In this document: positions 19,853-30,253 of the stretch, piece after piece
Layout: every line of letters starts with the position of its first letter
Numbering within the stretch: position 1 is the first letter of the stretch
Assembly: GCA_964030785.1 (NCBI GenBank)
Contig: OZ034968.1
Coordinates: forward strand, 34,861,186-34,925,185
From: Siderastrea siderea
Lineage: Eukaryota > Cnidaria > Anthozoa > Scleractinia > Rhizangiidae
DNA length: 64,000 bases
Direction of reading: 5' to 3'
Notes under the pieces: generated by a model
Told to the model about the DNA's origin: nothing
Seen by the model: only the letters and a program-made list of their open reading frames with translations
Database searches by the model: none
Program-made: the position numbers and the translations under genes

Positions 19853-21959
19853 CAGTACCGCCCGAAACTATTTACCCATTAGCACGCGGTGAAACCTTGT
19901 CCTTGCCGCGCGGTTGTGCCGCGAACTCACCGCGGTACCGCGGTAAGCTCAACCTCGTCTTGGACGAACGTGACCGAACGCCGCGGTAAGTGACACGCAG
20001 TATACCGCGGTGAAGAAACAATAGTTACTGATTAGTAGTTTCACCCCATTGTTTACCTGAAGCTGTGAAAAGTAATTCATGTAAGTTCGTGGTTAACAAT
20101 ATCGCTCGACCGAACGTTTTGTGTTTAAAACTTTGAAAATCGATAGATGCGAGCTTTAAATAAAAAAAGCGAACGGAAAACAAAGCTCGTATGAAGTGAA
20201 TGATAGTGTTCTTTTATAGAAGTATAAATGTTTTAAGTTCAACATTTTTTACCCCGCACGGGTGAAATTACAAAGTTATGCACGTGTATGAAGCAAATGC
20301 GACGCATATCGGGCTATCAATTCTAAACTGAGAATGGTGTGTTCATTTCTAATTTATGTTTATATTCACGGATCAACAGTTAAGAACACTTTATCAATTC
20401 GCTTTTTCCGACGGCTTAATGTGCACTGTCGCTCAACCAAAGAAAACTTAATTCGCAAGAACATATGGTTGTAAACAGTTCAAAAGTTTTCAAAGCCTTG
20501 CTAAACAGTTTAAATTTGCGTTTAACTTAAGGCCCATTTACCTTTTGCGTTTAACTTAAGGCCCAATTTTTGTCGCGCCGAAGTTGCACAAGTTTCGAGT
20601 GGGCTCGAATCGCGACGATTTTATCGCCGCCAGTTCATACGCGTGCAAACTCGCGGCGATTTCATGGCGATTTTATCGCCGCGATCCGCGACAAAAATTT
20701 TCATTGAGTTGTTCGACAAAAATCGTCTGTGAATACGGGTCTTAAAAACACCTTTTAGCTGTGTTTAAATTGAGATAACAGAAAAATCGCATGCAGGCAG
20801 CCGATAATTAACTGCATCCCTTTCTCTTGACGGGCTAAAAAGTTCCGTAGCTTTTGCTGCGTCGCCGCTGATTAAAAAGCCAAAATGGAAAAGTGAACAC
20901 CGCGATACAAAATTGATTAGCGACGCTAAAAAGACTTTTTTTTAATAAACGAAAGCCGCTTCGAGGCAAGTCTCCTAAAGGCAGATCTCGTTTGTAGCAA
21001 CTGTAGTACTTCGCGACAGTTTTCCTGTTCACTTTCAATCCTTCAGCGGACAATTCCTGAACAGCTTTCGAAATCTTAACATTTGATCTATAAAACGACA
21101 GCAATCTCAGACGAACATACTCCGACGTTCGACACATATTTAAAATCCTTCTTTCAAATAATTATTCGAAACGAAAGTGAACGTGAACGCTGATCGATTT
21201 CGATCAAATGTCACTCTGAATGTCACTTGAGTGTGTAAACAAGTCCGCATGGTGCATCACACGTGTTCAGGTGATTAAAAACGTGATTTTGCACGTGACA
21301 CGAGATCCGACGCGTGAGTAAAGTCGCTTTGTTGTCAACAGAAGTGTTATGTTTGGAATTAACTGGCGCTTTCTCGTCTTTCTCTGGGTTTGGATGAACG
21401 TTTATTTTGTGGAACTTATTATTTAAGAATTTCGTTTTACAAAGTGTATTTGAACAATAAATTCGCCTGTCAAAATGCTCAACGATGCAAATGCTATTCT
21501 TTTTGAACACGATCGCGACGGCGCCACAGCCGAGTGTCAAATCACGGCGTTTTTAAACACTGACAACTTAACTGTTCTTGTGTCGTATTCTTTTCGAAAG
21601 CTAAGCTTTATAATAAATACCACTTACTCGATATTAATGATGATTTATTTTTACTGATAATCAACAACGCTTCTCTTGAAGCATGAAGCGGCGGTTTCTC
21701 GTGAGATGAGTGACGTATCATCGAAGCGTGAAATCTTGCCTGTTGTTCTTAATGAACTCTAAACAAAAGGTTCGTAAGCCTATTCAACTCTACCGCGTCT
21801 TACCGATTACCGCGGTATTGCTTGCCGCAAAAAACCCCGGTAAAACCGGCGATTTTTCGCGGCACGCCGCGTCTATGCCGAGGTGAGAACGGAGTATCAA
21901 TCTGCAGTTTGACCGAGGTAAAACCGCGGCAAATGGGTAAGTAGTTTCGGGCGGTACTG
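19853..21959. mobile_element. Tc1/mariner-type insertion, TSD TA
   Basis: Ends CAGTACCGCCCGAAACTA (19853) and its complement (21959), each flanked by TA (19851-19852, 21960-21961). Both ends carry many CCGCGGTAA-type subterminal words. No complete transposase: only a short minus-strand frame survives. The 2.1 kb size and gutted coding region point to a non-autonomous copy. A palindromic patch at about 20.56-20.70 kb (TTTTTGTCGCG and complement) may be a further tiny insertion. Confidence 0.85.
20835..21137 (-). pseudogene. Tc1/mariner transposase N-terminal fragment
   Basis: The reading RLRLLSFYRSNVKISKAVQE..VNRKTVAKYY fits the first helix-turn-helix of Tc1-like transposases, followed by a P-R-S-G linker. 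It ends by frame loss; the DDE domain is absent. Confidence 0.5.
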
Positions 21960-22408
21960 TATTTTCATTTCAAGTGGCTTCACGCTTCCTTGAACGCCTT
22001 GGCCCTGGTGGTGACTGCCGTCGGGATGGTGGTCGGTTCCCTCATGGAGGACAGTTTATGGGTGACTTGTTTGGCCGCCTTGGGTGTGGCTCTCAAAGGA
22101 TGGAACGATTTTAAAAAATATCCCATCAAAATGGACATGTGTCATTTTGCTTTCACCACCTATGCCAAGACCTTGACTGAACTACGCAATTACGTGCGAG
22201 GTCTTCCGTTTGACGAAGATACCTTTTTGGTCAAGATGCAAACCTTGGACGACACCATCACTGACTTTGCACCACCTGTACCTGATGCCTATACTCAAAA
22301 GTATCGCACGCGTTTCAAGCACGTGCCAGTGGCCGGTGACAGTGTGGATCTTCGTGCCCCACCCCGTTTGAACACCACCCGTGTATCGTTGTTAGAGAAG
22401 AAACAAGC

Positions 22409-22420
22409 TTATAAAAAACC
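22409..22420 (+). promoter_or_regulatory. TATA box of the integrase gene
   Basis: TTATAAAAAACC inside the 3' end of the preceding gene, about 50-60 bp before ATG 22469. Confidence 0.55.
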
Positions 22421-22468
22421 ATGACTTTGCATTAAAAAACCATAATTTTGTCATTGAAAATCTGTGTC

Positions 22469-23578
22469 ATGAAAGTGTCGTCTCCGTCCTCGTTGGAATA
22501 CTTGTATCTAGGGGACGACAGTCCCTACGCCCTCAGTGGGAACACCCAATCCCTCTTGGAGGCCGGTCGTTCCCTGGGCATTCCCCAGCCAACCACGTTA
22601 CGCTATTTGCAAGGCGAACCGACTTACACATTACATCGCCCACGCCGCGTACGGTTTCCACATTCCAAAACGGTGGTCGATCCTAATTTGGATAGCACCT
22701 GGCAAGCGGATTTGGTGGAAATGCAAGATCGGCAATTGATTGCAGCCAACAAACGTACCCGTTATTTGTTAACGGTGATCGATGTCTTGTCGAAGTACGC
22801 TTGGGTGGTCGCCTTAAAAAGTAAACGAGGTACAGCCGTCCGGGATGCCTTGCAGTACGTGTTACAAACCCACCCAGATCGTCGTCCGACCTACTTACAA
22901 ACCGATCAAGGGAAAGAATTTTACAATAAACATGTGCAACAATTGTTAGACGACTATGACATTCAGCATTATTCGACTCGAGGGGAGCCCAAAGCAGCGG
23001 TGGTCGAACGCTTTAATCGCACGTTGAAGGAGTTCACTTACAAGTACATGACGGCTCACAACACCCCCAAGTACCTGGAAGCTTTGCCAGACCTGCTGGA
23101 ACGCTACAACACCAGGATTCATTCCGCCACCCAGATGGCTCCCGCCGATGTCACTCCAGACAACGCATCGGTGATTTGGCGTCGTCTGTACAAACCCACG
23201 GTCCCTCTGACCCCTTATCAATTTCGAGTGGGAGATTTTGTACGTACTTCCAAACAGGTCAAGCGCGGTGCCTTTGGACCTCAGAGTTATCGCGGGACGT
23301 TTAGTCAAGACGTGTACGTGGTGAGCGCGCGTCATCGTTCCCTGTACGACGGTGTGAATTATTACAAGTTGAAAACATGGCAAGAGGAAAAAGTGCCCGG
23401 TCGTTTTTACGAACCGCAACTGCAAAAAGTACAACCTTGGACCAACCATTGGCGTGTCAAGAAAAAGCTTAAATACAAGGGACGGGGTCCCTCGCGTCAA
23501 GTGTTGGTGAATTGGCAAGGAGTGGCTCCCAGTTATCGTTCGTGGATTCCCACCCGAGCGTTGAAACAGTATGAGTGA
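22469..23578 (+). CDS. Polinton integrase (retroviral-type DDE)
   Basis: Start MKVSSPSSLEY; about 369 aa. The catalytic core shows WQADLVEM (first Asp), QTDQGKEF (second Asp) and AAVVERFNRTLK (Glu), the D-D-E of rve integrases. The C-terminal part (VLVNWQG..RSWIP) has the chromodomain-like fold usual in Maverick integrases. It would insert the linear genome and generate the 5-6 bp duplication seen at the ends. No frame damage. Its stop overlaps the start of the next gene by 8 nt (ATGAGTGA). Confidence 0.9.
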   Translation: MKVSSPSSLEYLYLGDDSPYALSGNTQSLLEAGRSLGIPQPTTLRYLQGEPTYTLHRPRRVRFPHSKTVVDPNLDSTWQADLVEMQDRQLIAANKRTRYLLTVIDVLSKYAWVVALKSKRGTAVRDALQYVLQTHPDRRPTYLQTDQGKEFYNKHVQQLLDDYDIQHYSTRGEPKAAVVERFNRTLKEFTYKYMTAHNTPKYLEALPDLLERYNTRIHSATQMAPADVTPDNASVIWRRLYKPTVPLTPYQFRVGDFVRTSKQVKRGAFGPQSYRGTFSQDVYVVSARHRSLYDGVNYYKLKTWQEEKVPGRFYEPQLQKVQPWTNHWRVKKKLKYKGRGPSRQVLVNWQGVAPSYRSWIPTRALKQYE

Positions 23579-25901
23579 AACCCACCCACGTGATTTTGTC
23601 TTGTACTTGAACAGTGCTGACCAAGGCACGCATCCTTTGGAACCGGGGGTGACCACCGTACGAGCCGCGTTTCGTCAAGAACTCGAAAGACCTCTAACGT
23701 TACGTGAAGATTGGAAAGTGGCTCTCTTGAGTCTCGTTTACACCCATTCCTATGGCAATGCCGTTCTTAAATCCCCACAAGATTTTCACTACGATGTCAT
23801 GGATTTGTCTCAAGTGGGTCCCCCTCTACGGACCTTACAATTGTCTCCTCACAAACACTTTACGCATGTAGGCCACGTCTTGGAAGATTTGGTCGAACAA
23901 CTCAAGGTACCCGTCATTCCCACGTTGTCCGGAGGCAAGTATCATTATGGACAACTACATCTGGATTCGCCCGGCACCACCGACATGAACTTTCCCACCA
24001 ACCCGAAACTGGATTATTTTCGCCGCGACCTTGTCGATACGTATCTCGCCACCCATGGTTTTGGGAGTTTACCGACCACGTTTCCACGAATCAAACAATA
24101 CATCAATGACGCCACGTTGACACTGATGGGGGCCGATAAAGTCAAGTATATCTGGACACTCCTGGATAGCCCCACTCGGCCTACCACCCATTATGCCATC
24201 GAAATGTGGTCCCAAGGGTATTACGACTTGGGGGAATCGTTGGCTCTGTTCATGGGATTTCTCGAACCGGATCCCACCCGTCCTGGTCAAACCCGCATCG
24301 TGGCTCACAACACCGTCTATGCTGACACGGGTGCTGGGACGTGAGGCAATTGGGTGGTCTCGCGTTTAGATTTGGATCATGTGGGGATCATCCAGCAAGA
24401 TTTTCAGTTAGGAGGCGTTCGTATTCATCTCAACATTGCCATCGAACGACTTCAGCACATGTTCGAAAGAAAAGCGGTCTTTGAAATGGGTGCCTGGATT
24501 CAAGACCCCAGCCCCTTTACTCCTCACATGCGAGGGGCATCGCCCCTCGTGTTGGTGAGCCTGGAACCGGGCCGGTGGGGATTGCAAGCGGCCCCTCTCA
24601 AGAGCGCGCGCTTTGCGCACGATTTAGACAAAGTGGTGGGGGCCTCGTCGGTGACGGGGCGGCTGCAACTCTTACCCAACTTGCAGACCCCGTTAGGCAA
24701 CGACATTGTCTTGTCGAACGTGGATTTCAGTAAATGTTATGCGGAACTGGATATTGTGGAATTAAGTGTCACAGGAGGTCGACAACGTCACGTCTTGGGG
24801 ACCGTCCCCTTACCCAGTCAGACCTATGGACAAATGTGTGTGTACTATCCCCAACATCTGGATTTTCGCGCCTTGGTGGCTCCCACCCGTCGTTTGAATC
24901 AACTACGAGTGCATTTAAGAAACGCCGACAATCGGGGCATTCCATTCTACACCGGGCTGGTCGGCTTGTCGCTGTATTTTCATCGTGGACCTACGCCCAC
25001 GTCTTTAACCTCCCTTGGCATGAGTTTTAAAGGAGGACGTCGTGTGACCTTGGAGAGCAACGCCCAAAAAGAGGTGTTCCCTAACAACCACCCCGCCGAG
25101 TTTCGGCTACGTCTCCCCGAAATGTGGAAGTTGGATTCTTCGTGGGAAGTGGGTTTAGTGCAATTGTTGTTACCCCACACGTGGCACAACATCCTAGATC
25201 GGCAAGTGCCGTTTCGGGTGCATTACAATAGCACGTTTAATGTGTCGATGTATCTCCCAGCAGGTGCGTATGTGACCGTCCAAGATGTGGTGGAAGGTTG
25301 GATGGGCGTCATGGAAGCCAACATCCCTTCGAACGACAGAGCGTCCTTTGCTTCTCTCAAAGTGGAATTGGATGGGAAAGGATTTTACACGTGGACGTTT
25401 CCCGATGCCGAATTCTCCGTCTACATCCCGGCCTGGTTGGCCCGCGTCTTGGGTTATTTGGAGTGGGAGACCTGGAATGTGCCCTTTTACTACCGCTCCG
25501 ATCAACGTCATCCGACGGTAGAAATCACGCAACGCGATGCGGACGGTCGACCCACGGAAGTGGAATTGACCCGCAGTCATACCATGGCCAAACACAGTCA
25601 GACCCGTGTCTGGGCCACCATCTCGAAAAACTCGTTTCAAAACATCTACGTGCATTGTGACATCATCGAACCGGTGTACATAGGATCCCAAATGGCCAAA
25701 GTCATCTTAACCCATGGGGTCAACACCAAGAAACAACGCCTGGAAGATGTGTACATCCCTCACTTGATTTTTTACCCCCTGAGTCAGTTGCAATTTCGCG
25801 ACATCAAAATCGATATAAGGGACAACTTAGGACGTCCCATTCCATTCCAAGGCGGTGAAGTGACAGCCACGTTGTATTTTCGTCGACGTGCCCTGCCGTG
25901 A
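23571..25901 (+). pseudogene. Penton/minor-capsid candidate, one in-frame TGA
   Basis: Two open segments in the same phase (23571-24344, 257 codons; then to 25901) separated by a single TGA at 24342-24344. They contain two similar modules: 'L.LREDWKVALLSLVYTHSY' (about codon 40) and 'LPEMWKLDSSWEVGLVQLLLPHTW' (about codon 520). This pattern is shared with the large orphan proteins next to Polinton capsid genes, thought to be penton or vertex proteins. It lies between the integrase and the major capsid gene. The TGA is probably a CpG transition (see findings). If not read through, the product is truncated and the 3' segment lacks a normal ATG. Confidence 0.65.
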
Positions 25902-25910
25902 TTGAGAACC

Positions 25911-26618
25911 ATGGTGATGAAGAAACGATTTGCCCTCCACGACTGGGTGGACGTCAGTCCCCCCTTTCAAGCCGGGGGTCTGACCTACAAGGAAGGCACC
26001 CCACCTTACCAAGAAGGAGGGTGGTCCCCCCTGTGGGCTCTAGCCGGTCAAGGCGCTACCTCAGTGGGCAAAGACGTCATGTGTCAAGCTGCGAAACGAT
26101 TTCGTCAATCCTTTTGTCACAAGGATGAAGAAGAAGCACCCCCTAGGAAAAAAAAGAAGAAGAAGACAACTCAGCAAGGGGGTGTGCAACCGTTGGCGTC
26201 CTGGCTTGAGCAACTAGGCGCTGGAGGGAACACGTACCGAGCAGGCACCGATCCCTATCAAGAAGGAGGCATCCTCCCTTTGTTAGCTTCTTTGTTCTCC
26301 CCACAGAGGGGCATGGGACAACAGACAGGAGGATTTTTAGGTGCCATCATTGAACCCATTGGGGATTTGATCAAGATGGGATTTCAAAAGAAAGCGGTCC
26401 AACGTGGCCGTGGAGCAAGTGGTTCCAAGAAGAAGAAACGATCCAAGTACATCACAGGCTCGTCGATCTTGGATCCTCAAACCACCTTGAATCGCTTGTT
26501 TCGTCGAGCGGGTCAACGTCCCATTGGAGTGTTACCCGACGTGATTTCAGGACCCCAAGTCGGCATGGGACGTCGTCGCCGCCCACGTCGAAGTCACTGT
26601 TTTCAGGGGTTACCCTAA
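25911..26618 (+). CDS. Basic virion-type protein with five x-G-G sites, 235 aa
   Basis: Start MVMKKRFALHDW. It carries Q-A-G-G, Q-E-G-G, Q-Q-G-G, Q-E-G-G and Q-T-G-G, each followed by a hydrophobic residue, at roughly residues 20, 34, 90, 125 and 145. Two internal repeats (GTPPYQEGG and GTDPYQEGG) and Lys-rich patches are present. Layout suggests a polyprotein-like precursor of core or cement peptides, as with adenovirus pVI/pVII/pX. Directly upstream of the major capsid gene. Confidence 0.65.
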   Translation: MVMKKRFALHDWVDVSPPFQAGGLTYKEGTPPYQEGGWSPLWALAGQGATSVGKDVMCQAAKRFRQSFCHKDEEEAPPRKKKKKKTTQQGGVQPLASWLEQLGAGGNTYRAGTDPYQEGGILPLLASLFSPQRGMGQQTGGFLGAIIEPIGDLIKMGFQKKAVQRGRGASGSKKKKRSKYITGSSILDPQTTLNRLFRRAGQRPIGVLPDVISGPQVGMGRRRRPRRSHCFQGLP

Positions 26619-26627
26619 GAAAAAGCA

Positions 26628-26636
26628 TATAAAGGA
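26628..26636 (+). promoter_or_regulatory. TATA box of the major capsid gene
   Basis: ATATAAAGG, about 50 bp before ATG 26684. The same word lies before the ATPase gene. Confidence 0.65.
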
Positions 26637-26683
26637 GTGATACGTGCTATGTTTTTCACAGACGACGCCACACGTCAAACACC

Positions 26684-28069
26684 ATGGACACCACCACCTT
26701 GAGTTTAAAGGAGGACCGAGGACCTTACAACTACCGTCCTCAACGCCCTATTGATGCCACCGAATACAAATGGCAGTTTGAAGACATCAAGCCTTTGACG
26801 ACATCGTCCACCCCGTTGCAATTTCGAATCGATGATCGGCCTTACCCCTTCTGCCCGCGGGAAATGGAACTGCATTTGAAAGTGAAATTTAAACTAGCCG
26901 ATGCCAAAGCACCAGCCTATCACAGCACCACCACCCAATTCATCATTGGACCCGTCAATAACTTTGGGTACAGTTGCATCCATCAAGTGCGTTGCAAAGT
27001 CAACAATGCCGAGACCGAATCTGCTTCAGGGGTGAATTTGGCGTACCGCCAATATTTTGAAACTCTGTTGGAAACGGACCCGTGGGACGAAATGTCTAAA
27101 CTGAAACGTCAAGGATGGTACCGAGATGTAGCAGGACAAATGGAGAAATGGGGTGGCAAGTTGGAGGATGCTGCTACCCAAAATGCTTCTGGCATCGCTC
27201 GCCAACAGAACTTGGTGAATAGCACAGGCGAATACGAATTCAACGTGACACCCATTCCCAGTAATTTCACCCAGATTGAACAGAATGTGCCACCCAACAC
27301 CAAAGTGGAATTTGATATTGAATTCAATACCCCTGAATTTGCTTTGATGGCCCGTAAATACAAAGATGATGGAACTGGACAAGTCGCCACCTCGAGTAAC
27401 AAAGTGTCCTTTGAAGTGCTGGTCTCTCAATGTTTCATCCGTGTGTTTTACCGCGTTCCCAGAGAAAGCATTGTGAAGTACATGGAAGAACAAGTGGAAG
27501 CCACCAGTGTGGTCAACCCCCTGACCTTCCCGTTTCGCCGCATGCGCTGTGACAACTATCAATTGCCAGCCAATCAGACCCAAATAGATCTGAATGATGT
27601 GTTTCGAGGAAGAGCCCCGCGGTTGTTTTGGATGGTCTTGGTGGAAGACGATCGTTACCAAGGAGATTTTGGAAAAAATCCTTTTAATTTTACACGCATG
27701 AATGGTCTGTCCGTGGAATGTACGGCCAATGGGGTGCCCGTCCCTAAAGCCAGTTTGAATCTGACCCACAAGTATGAAATCTATGACCTTTTGCTGAATG
27801 CTTCGGGCAAAAACAAACGAGATGCTTATCTCTTGGATCCCGATACCTTTGATGAAGGTTTCTTCATCGTCCCCTTTGACCTGACTGCTGTCCAAGATGG
27901 TGGGGAATCCAGTACCCCTTTGCTACACATGCTGGTGGATATCCGCCTGCGATTTAGCAGTGGCAATCCTACCCTTCAAGCCCTGTTTTTCTATAATACA
28001 GACGAACATCTGTTGGAAGTCGACAACCGTGGCACTGTGCAAGGCCCCATTCCCTTAGGAAGTGTGTAA
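26684..28069 (+). CDS. Major capsid protein (double jelly-roll, Polinton type)
   Basis: 461 aa, intact, Kozak CACCATGG. N-terminal motifs 'ATEYKWQFEDIKPL', 'FIIGPVNNFGYSCIHQVRCKVNN' and 'YRQYFETLLETDPWDE' match the hexon-like orphan family annotated in invertebrates as F54H12.2-like, now regarded as the Polinton/adintovirus capsid protein. It would form trimeric pseudo-hexagonal capsomers. Surrounded by capsid, protease and ATPase genes as expected for a morphogenesis module. Confidence 0.8.
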   Translation: MDTTTLSLKEDRGPYNYRPQRPIDATEYKWQFEDIKPLTTSSTPLQFRIDDRPYPFCPREMELHLKVKFKLADAKAPAYHSTTTQFIIGPVNNFGYSCIHQVRCKVNNAETESASGVNLAYRQYFETLLETDPWDEMSKLKRQGWYRDVAGQMEKWGGKLEDAATQNASGIARQQNLVNSTGEYEFNVTPIPSNFTQIEQNVPPNTKVEFDIEFNTPEFALMARKYKDDGTGQVATSSNKVSFEVLVSQCFIRVFYRVPRESIVKYMEEQVEATSVVNPLTFPFRRMRCDNYQLPANQTQIDLNDVFRGRAPRLFWMVLVEDDRYQGDFGKNPFNFTRMNGLSVECTANGVPVPKASLNLTHKYEIYDLLLNASGKNKRDAYLLDPDTFDEGFFIVPFDLTAVQDGGESSTPLLHMLVDIRLRFSSGNPTLQALFFYNTDEHLLEVDNRGTVQGPIPLGSV

Positions 28070-28079
28070 AAAGAACACC

Positions 28080-28613
28080 ATGCACGATACTTGGACATTA
28101 CGGAACATCTGTCAACAAGATGCCTTTATTCGACGCTATTTCTTGGACGTGTACGGCGCCGATCAAGTGCCATGCCAAGCCCCGTACCCGCGATGTGCTA
28201 TTGCCAACACCGATCCCATCGATCTGCCAGGACAACATTGGGTGGGTCTGTTTTGGACGGGACCCCAGCAAGGCGAGTTCTTTGACAGTTATGCCATGAC
28301 ACCCGACACCTACTACCCCCAATGGCATTGCTTTGACACCTTTCAACAAAACCCTCAGGTCCTCCAACAATGGAGCACGGACGTGTGTGGGGATTACGTC
28401 CTGTACTACTTGTATCACCGATGTCGTGGGACACCTTTACAAAAGATTGTACATTATTTTTCGCCCACCGATGCTCTGTACAATGACACCGCGGTCGTTC
28501 AACGTATGCACGAGTTATTTGATTTATCTTCCCAGAAGCATCGCCTGTTATTTCAAAGCAATGGACGCCCTCAAATTTGTATTCGGCGTCAAAACCATGC
28601 CTGTTATGCGTAA
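28080..28613 (+). CDS. Adenain-like cysteine protease
   Basis: 177 aa, intact. His in GQHWVGLFW, acidic residue in GEFFDSY, and Q-W-S-T-D-V-C-G-D-Y with the nucleophile Cys give the His-(Asp/Glu)-Gln-Cys order of C5/C48-type (adenovirus) proteases. It would mature the capsid and core precursors; the Q-x-G-G motif scattered through the small proteins is its probable target. It starts 10 nt after the capsid stop. Confidence 0.8.
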   Translation: MHDTWTLRNICQQDAFIRRYFLDVYGADQVPCQAPYPRCAIANTDPIDLPGQHWVGLFWTGPQQGEFFDSYAMTPDTYYPQWHCFDTFQQNPQVLQQWSTDVCGDYVLYYLYHRCRGTPLQKIVHYFSPTDALYNDTAVVQRMHELFDLSSQKHRLLFQSNGRPQICIRRQNHACYA

Positions 28614-28657
28614 ACATGAGCCTCTGTTGTTGTTGTTAGAAGGCTCCTAAAAAAAGA

Positions 28658-28666
28658 ATATAAAGG
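28658..28666 (+). promoter_or_regulatory. TATA box of the ATPase gene
   Basis: ATATAAAGG, 28 bp before ATG 28694; the ATG at 28667 lies too close to the TATA to be used. Confidence 0.6.
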
Positions 28667-28693
28667 ATGACAATAAAATGCCTTTGTAAAATC

Positions 28694-29371
28694 ATGTCTG
28701 ATGAGTACGACCCGCGTTTGCGGGTGCCTGGCAACATGCAAATTGTGGGACCCTCCCTGAGTGGCAAAACCACGTGGCTCTACCGTTTAGTGCGGGATGC
28801 CCCCGTGTACTTTCGACGAGCGGATGGATCGCCTTGTTTTTTTAAAAAAATCGTCTATTGTTATGGTTCCCCTTGGCAACCCATTCAAGCCTTGGGAGTG
28901 ATCTTGCATCCCAACTTACCTGACGATTTGGAAACGTTGTTTCCACCCGAGGCACGCCCAGGCATGTTGATTCTGGATGATTTAATGCAAGAAGCGGTAC
29001 AATCCCCGCAAGTCACCCAACTGTTAACGCGCGGGACGCATCACTTGGAATTGTTTGCCATCACGTTGATGCAGAACCTGTATCCGGGAGGTCGCGAACA
29101 GGCGACTCAAAATCGCAATTACCATTACACCGTGTTATTTCGAAATCCCGCCGACACCCGTTACGTCAAAGCGTTGGGCAATCGTTGGATGGGCGACAGT
29201 CAAGCGTTTTGGGAACTCTATAAAAAGGCCACAGCTCAACCCTACGGCTACCTGTTGATTGATAATCATCCACGAAGTGACGAAGCCATTCGCTTTCGCA
29301 CGCATCTGTTGGTGGACGAATCGTCCCCCATCACCGTCTTACAACCGGCGCAACGAAGTCGACGCAAGTAA
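28694..29371 (+). CDS. Genome-packaging ATPase (FtsK/HerA, A32-like)
   Basis: Start MSDEYDPRLR, 225 aa. Walker A GPSLSGKTT, Walker B GMLILDDLM, then a sensor-like ITLMQNLYPGGR stretch. It drives DNA into preformed capsids in Polintons, adintoviruses and large DNA viruses. Intact; followed one base later by the next ATG, so the next gene probably shares its transcript. Confidence 0.85.
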   Translation: MSDEYDPRLRVPGNMQIVGPSLSGKTTWLYRLVRDAPVYFRRADGSPCFFKKIVYCYGSPWQPIQALGVILHPNLPDDLETLFPPEARPGMLILDDLMQEAVQSPQVTQLLTRGTHHLELFAITLMQNLYPGGREQATQNRNYHYTVLFRNPADTRYVKALGNRWMGDSQAFWELYKKATAQPYGYLLIDNHPRSDEAIRFRTHLLVDESSPITVLQPAQRSRRK

Positions 29372-29372
29372 A

Positions 29373-29732
29373 ATGGGTCGGCAACGAGGTGGTACCCGTC
29401 GTCCGTCCGGTTCCCCTGGAACTCAACAATTAGCTGATTTACAACGACGCATGGGGCATCAACAAGAACGATGGAAAGAAACCACGCGTCGGATTCGTTG
29501 GCGTTTACATCATCCTCGACCCACCCTCAAACAATCTCTAGGGGAAAAAAAGAGACAAGTGACATTTGAAGCCCGTCACCTATTCAAAAAAGGGTTACCT
29601 GGACGTCGCAACAAAACACGTCGAGGGTTGTTAGCTGGAGGTGTGGCAACTGGGATCATGGCACCTGTGGTGGGGGGTATTTTATCGCACGTGCTCAAAC
29701 AGGTCCAAAAAAAACATAAAAGCAAGACGTGA
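29373..29732 (+). CDS. Basic protein with one membrane-like segment, 119 aa
   Basis: Starts MGRQRGGTRR: a Q-R-G-G site right at the N-terminus. Highly basic throughout, with one hydrophobic helix near the C-terminus (LLAGGVATGIMAPVVGGIL). Probably a processed core/membrane-active peptide; not recognised by name. Confidence 0.6.
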   Translation: MGRQRGGTRRPSGSPGTQQLADLQRRMGHQQERWKETTRRIRWRLHHPRPTLKQSLGEKKRQVTFEARHLFKKGLPGRRNKTRRGLLAGGVATGIMAPVVGGILSHVLKQVQKKHKSKT

Positions 29733-29767
29733 ACTGATGATGAAGTCTACCCGCCATCAATACCGCC

Positions 29768-30208
29768 GTGTTACCCACTTTTCGTCGTTCGGCCTTTCGA
29801 CGCCTTCCTCGTTCGTTGCAAGCACCCTGGGGACCGGGCATGCCAGGCACCCATTTTGTCTTACGAGGCAATGAGTACGATGTGAACGTTCAAGATGCCA
29901 GCCCTTTGACCACGGGCCGTGCTGCTCTGGTCAAACGTCGTCGTCGTCGGAAAAAACGACGTCAACGTGGTGGAGCACCCCCACCTCAACGATGGCAGCT
30001 AGAGCAACGCGCTTACGCCAACCGTTTACCGCAGCGCTTGGAGCGCAGCGTGAACCGGGGCTTGTGGAAAATACGCAACAAACTGACCCCCACCACGTTG
30101 ACAGGGAAATTGACAGGCGCCGCGGCGTTGGGAGGGGCCGCAGCGGCGGCCCCTTTGGCATTACTGGGTATGTTGGTAGGACAACTTCTTCGCAAACAAA
30201 AGGTATAA
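29768..30208 (+). CDS. Arg-rich core-type protein, 146 aa
   Basis: A run of Arg/Lys (VKRRRRRKKRRQRGG) ends in a Q-R-G-G site at about residue 67; the C-terminus is an Ala/Gly-rich hydrophobic segment. CATAAAAG at about 29716 may be its TATA. Composition fits a DNA-condensing core protein with a processing site. Confidence 0.6.
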   Translation: MLPTFRRSAFRRLPRSLQAPWGPGMPGTHFVLRGNEYDVNVQDASPLTTGRAALVKRRRRRKKRRQRGGAPPPQRWQLEQRAYANRLPQRLERSVNRGLWKIRNKLTPTTLTGKLTGAAALGGAAAAAPLALLGMLVGQLLRKQKV

Positions 30209-30211
30209 AAG
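30204..30211 (+). promoter_or_regulatory. TATA box
   Basis: TATAAAAG, 43-50 bp before ATG 30254; overlaps the stop of the preceding gene. Confidence 0.6.
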
Positions 30212-30253
30212 TCCACGTGCTTTTTGGACATTGCACAAAAAGAAGAAGAAAAA

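Larger units (their letters stand above)
19716..22424 (+). pseudogene. SLATT-like two-membrane-helix gene split by a transposon
   Basis: The 5' part (19716-19850; possible longer start at 19686 or 19578) ends in an aromatic/basic YHSQWWCYRQR stretch. The 3' part (21960-22424) carries two hydrophobic segments (ALALVVTAVGMVVGS, LWVTCLAALGVAL), a Tyr-containing helix (AFTTYAKTLTELRNYVRG) and a DFAPPVP motif. Both sides are in the same phase once the insertion and one TA copy are ignored. The Y..R..Y / two-TM / Y..L layout is that of SLATT domains, membrane effectors known from bacterial nucleotide-signalling defence and also present in eukaryotic mobile elements. Function here is unknown. Confidence 0.6.

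Noticed and set aside
22946..23656. 236-codon minus-strand ORF
   Set aside because: Lies opposite the integrase and has no domain content; antisense shadow.
27026..27895. 289-codon minus-strand ORF
   Set aside because: Antisense of the major capsid gene; composition typical of shadow frames.
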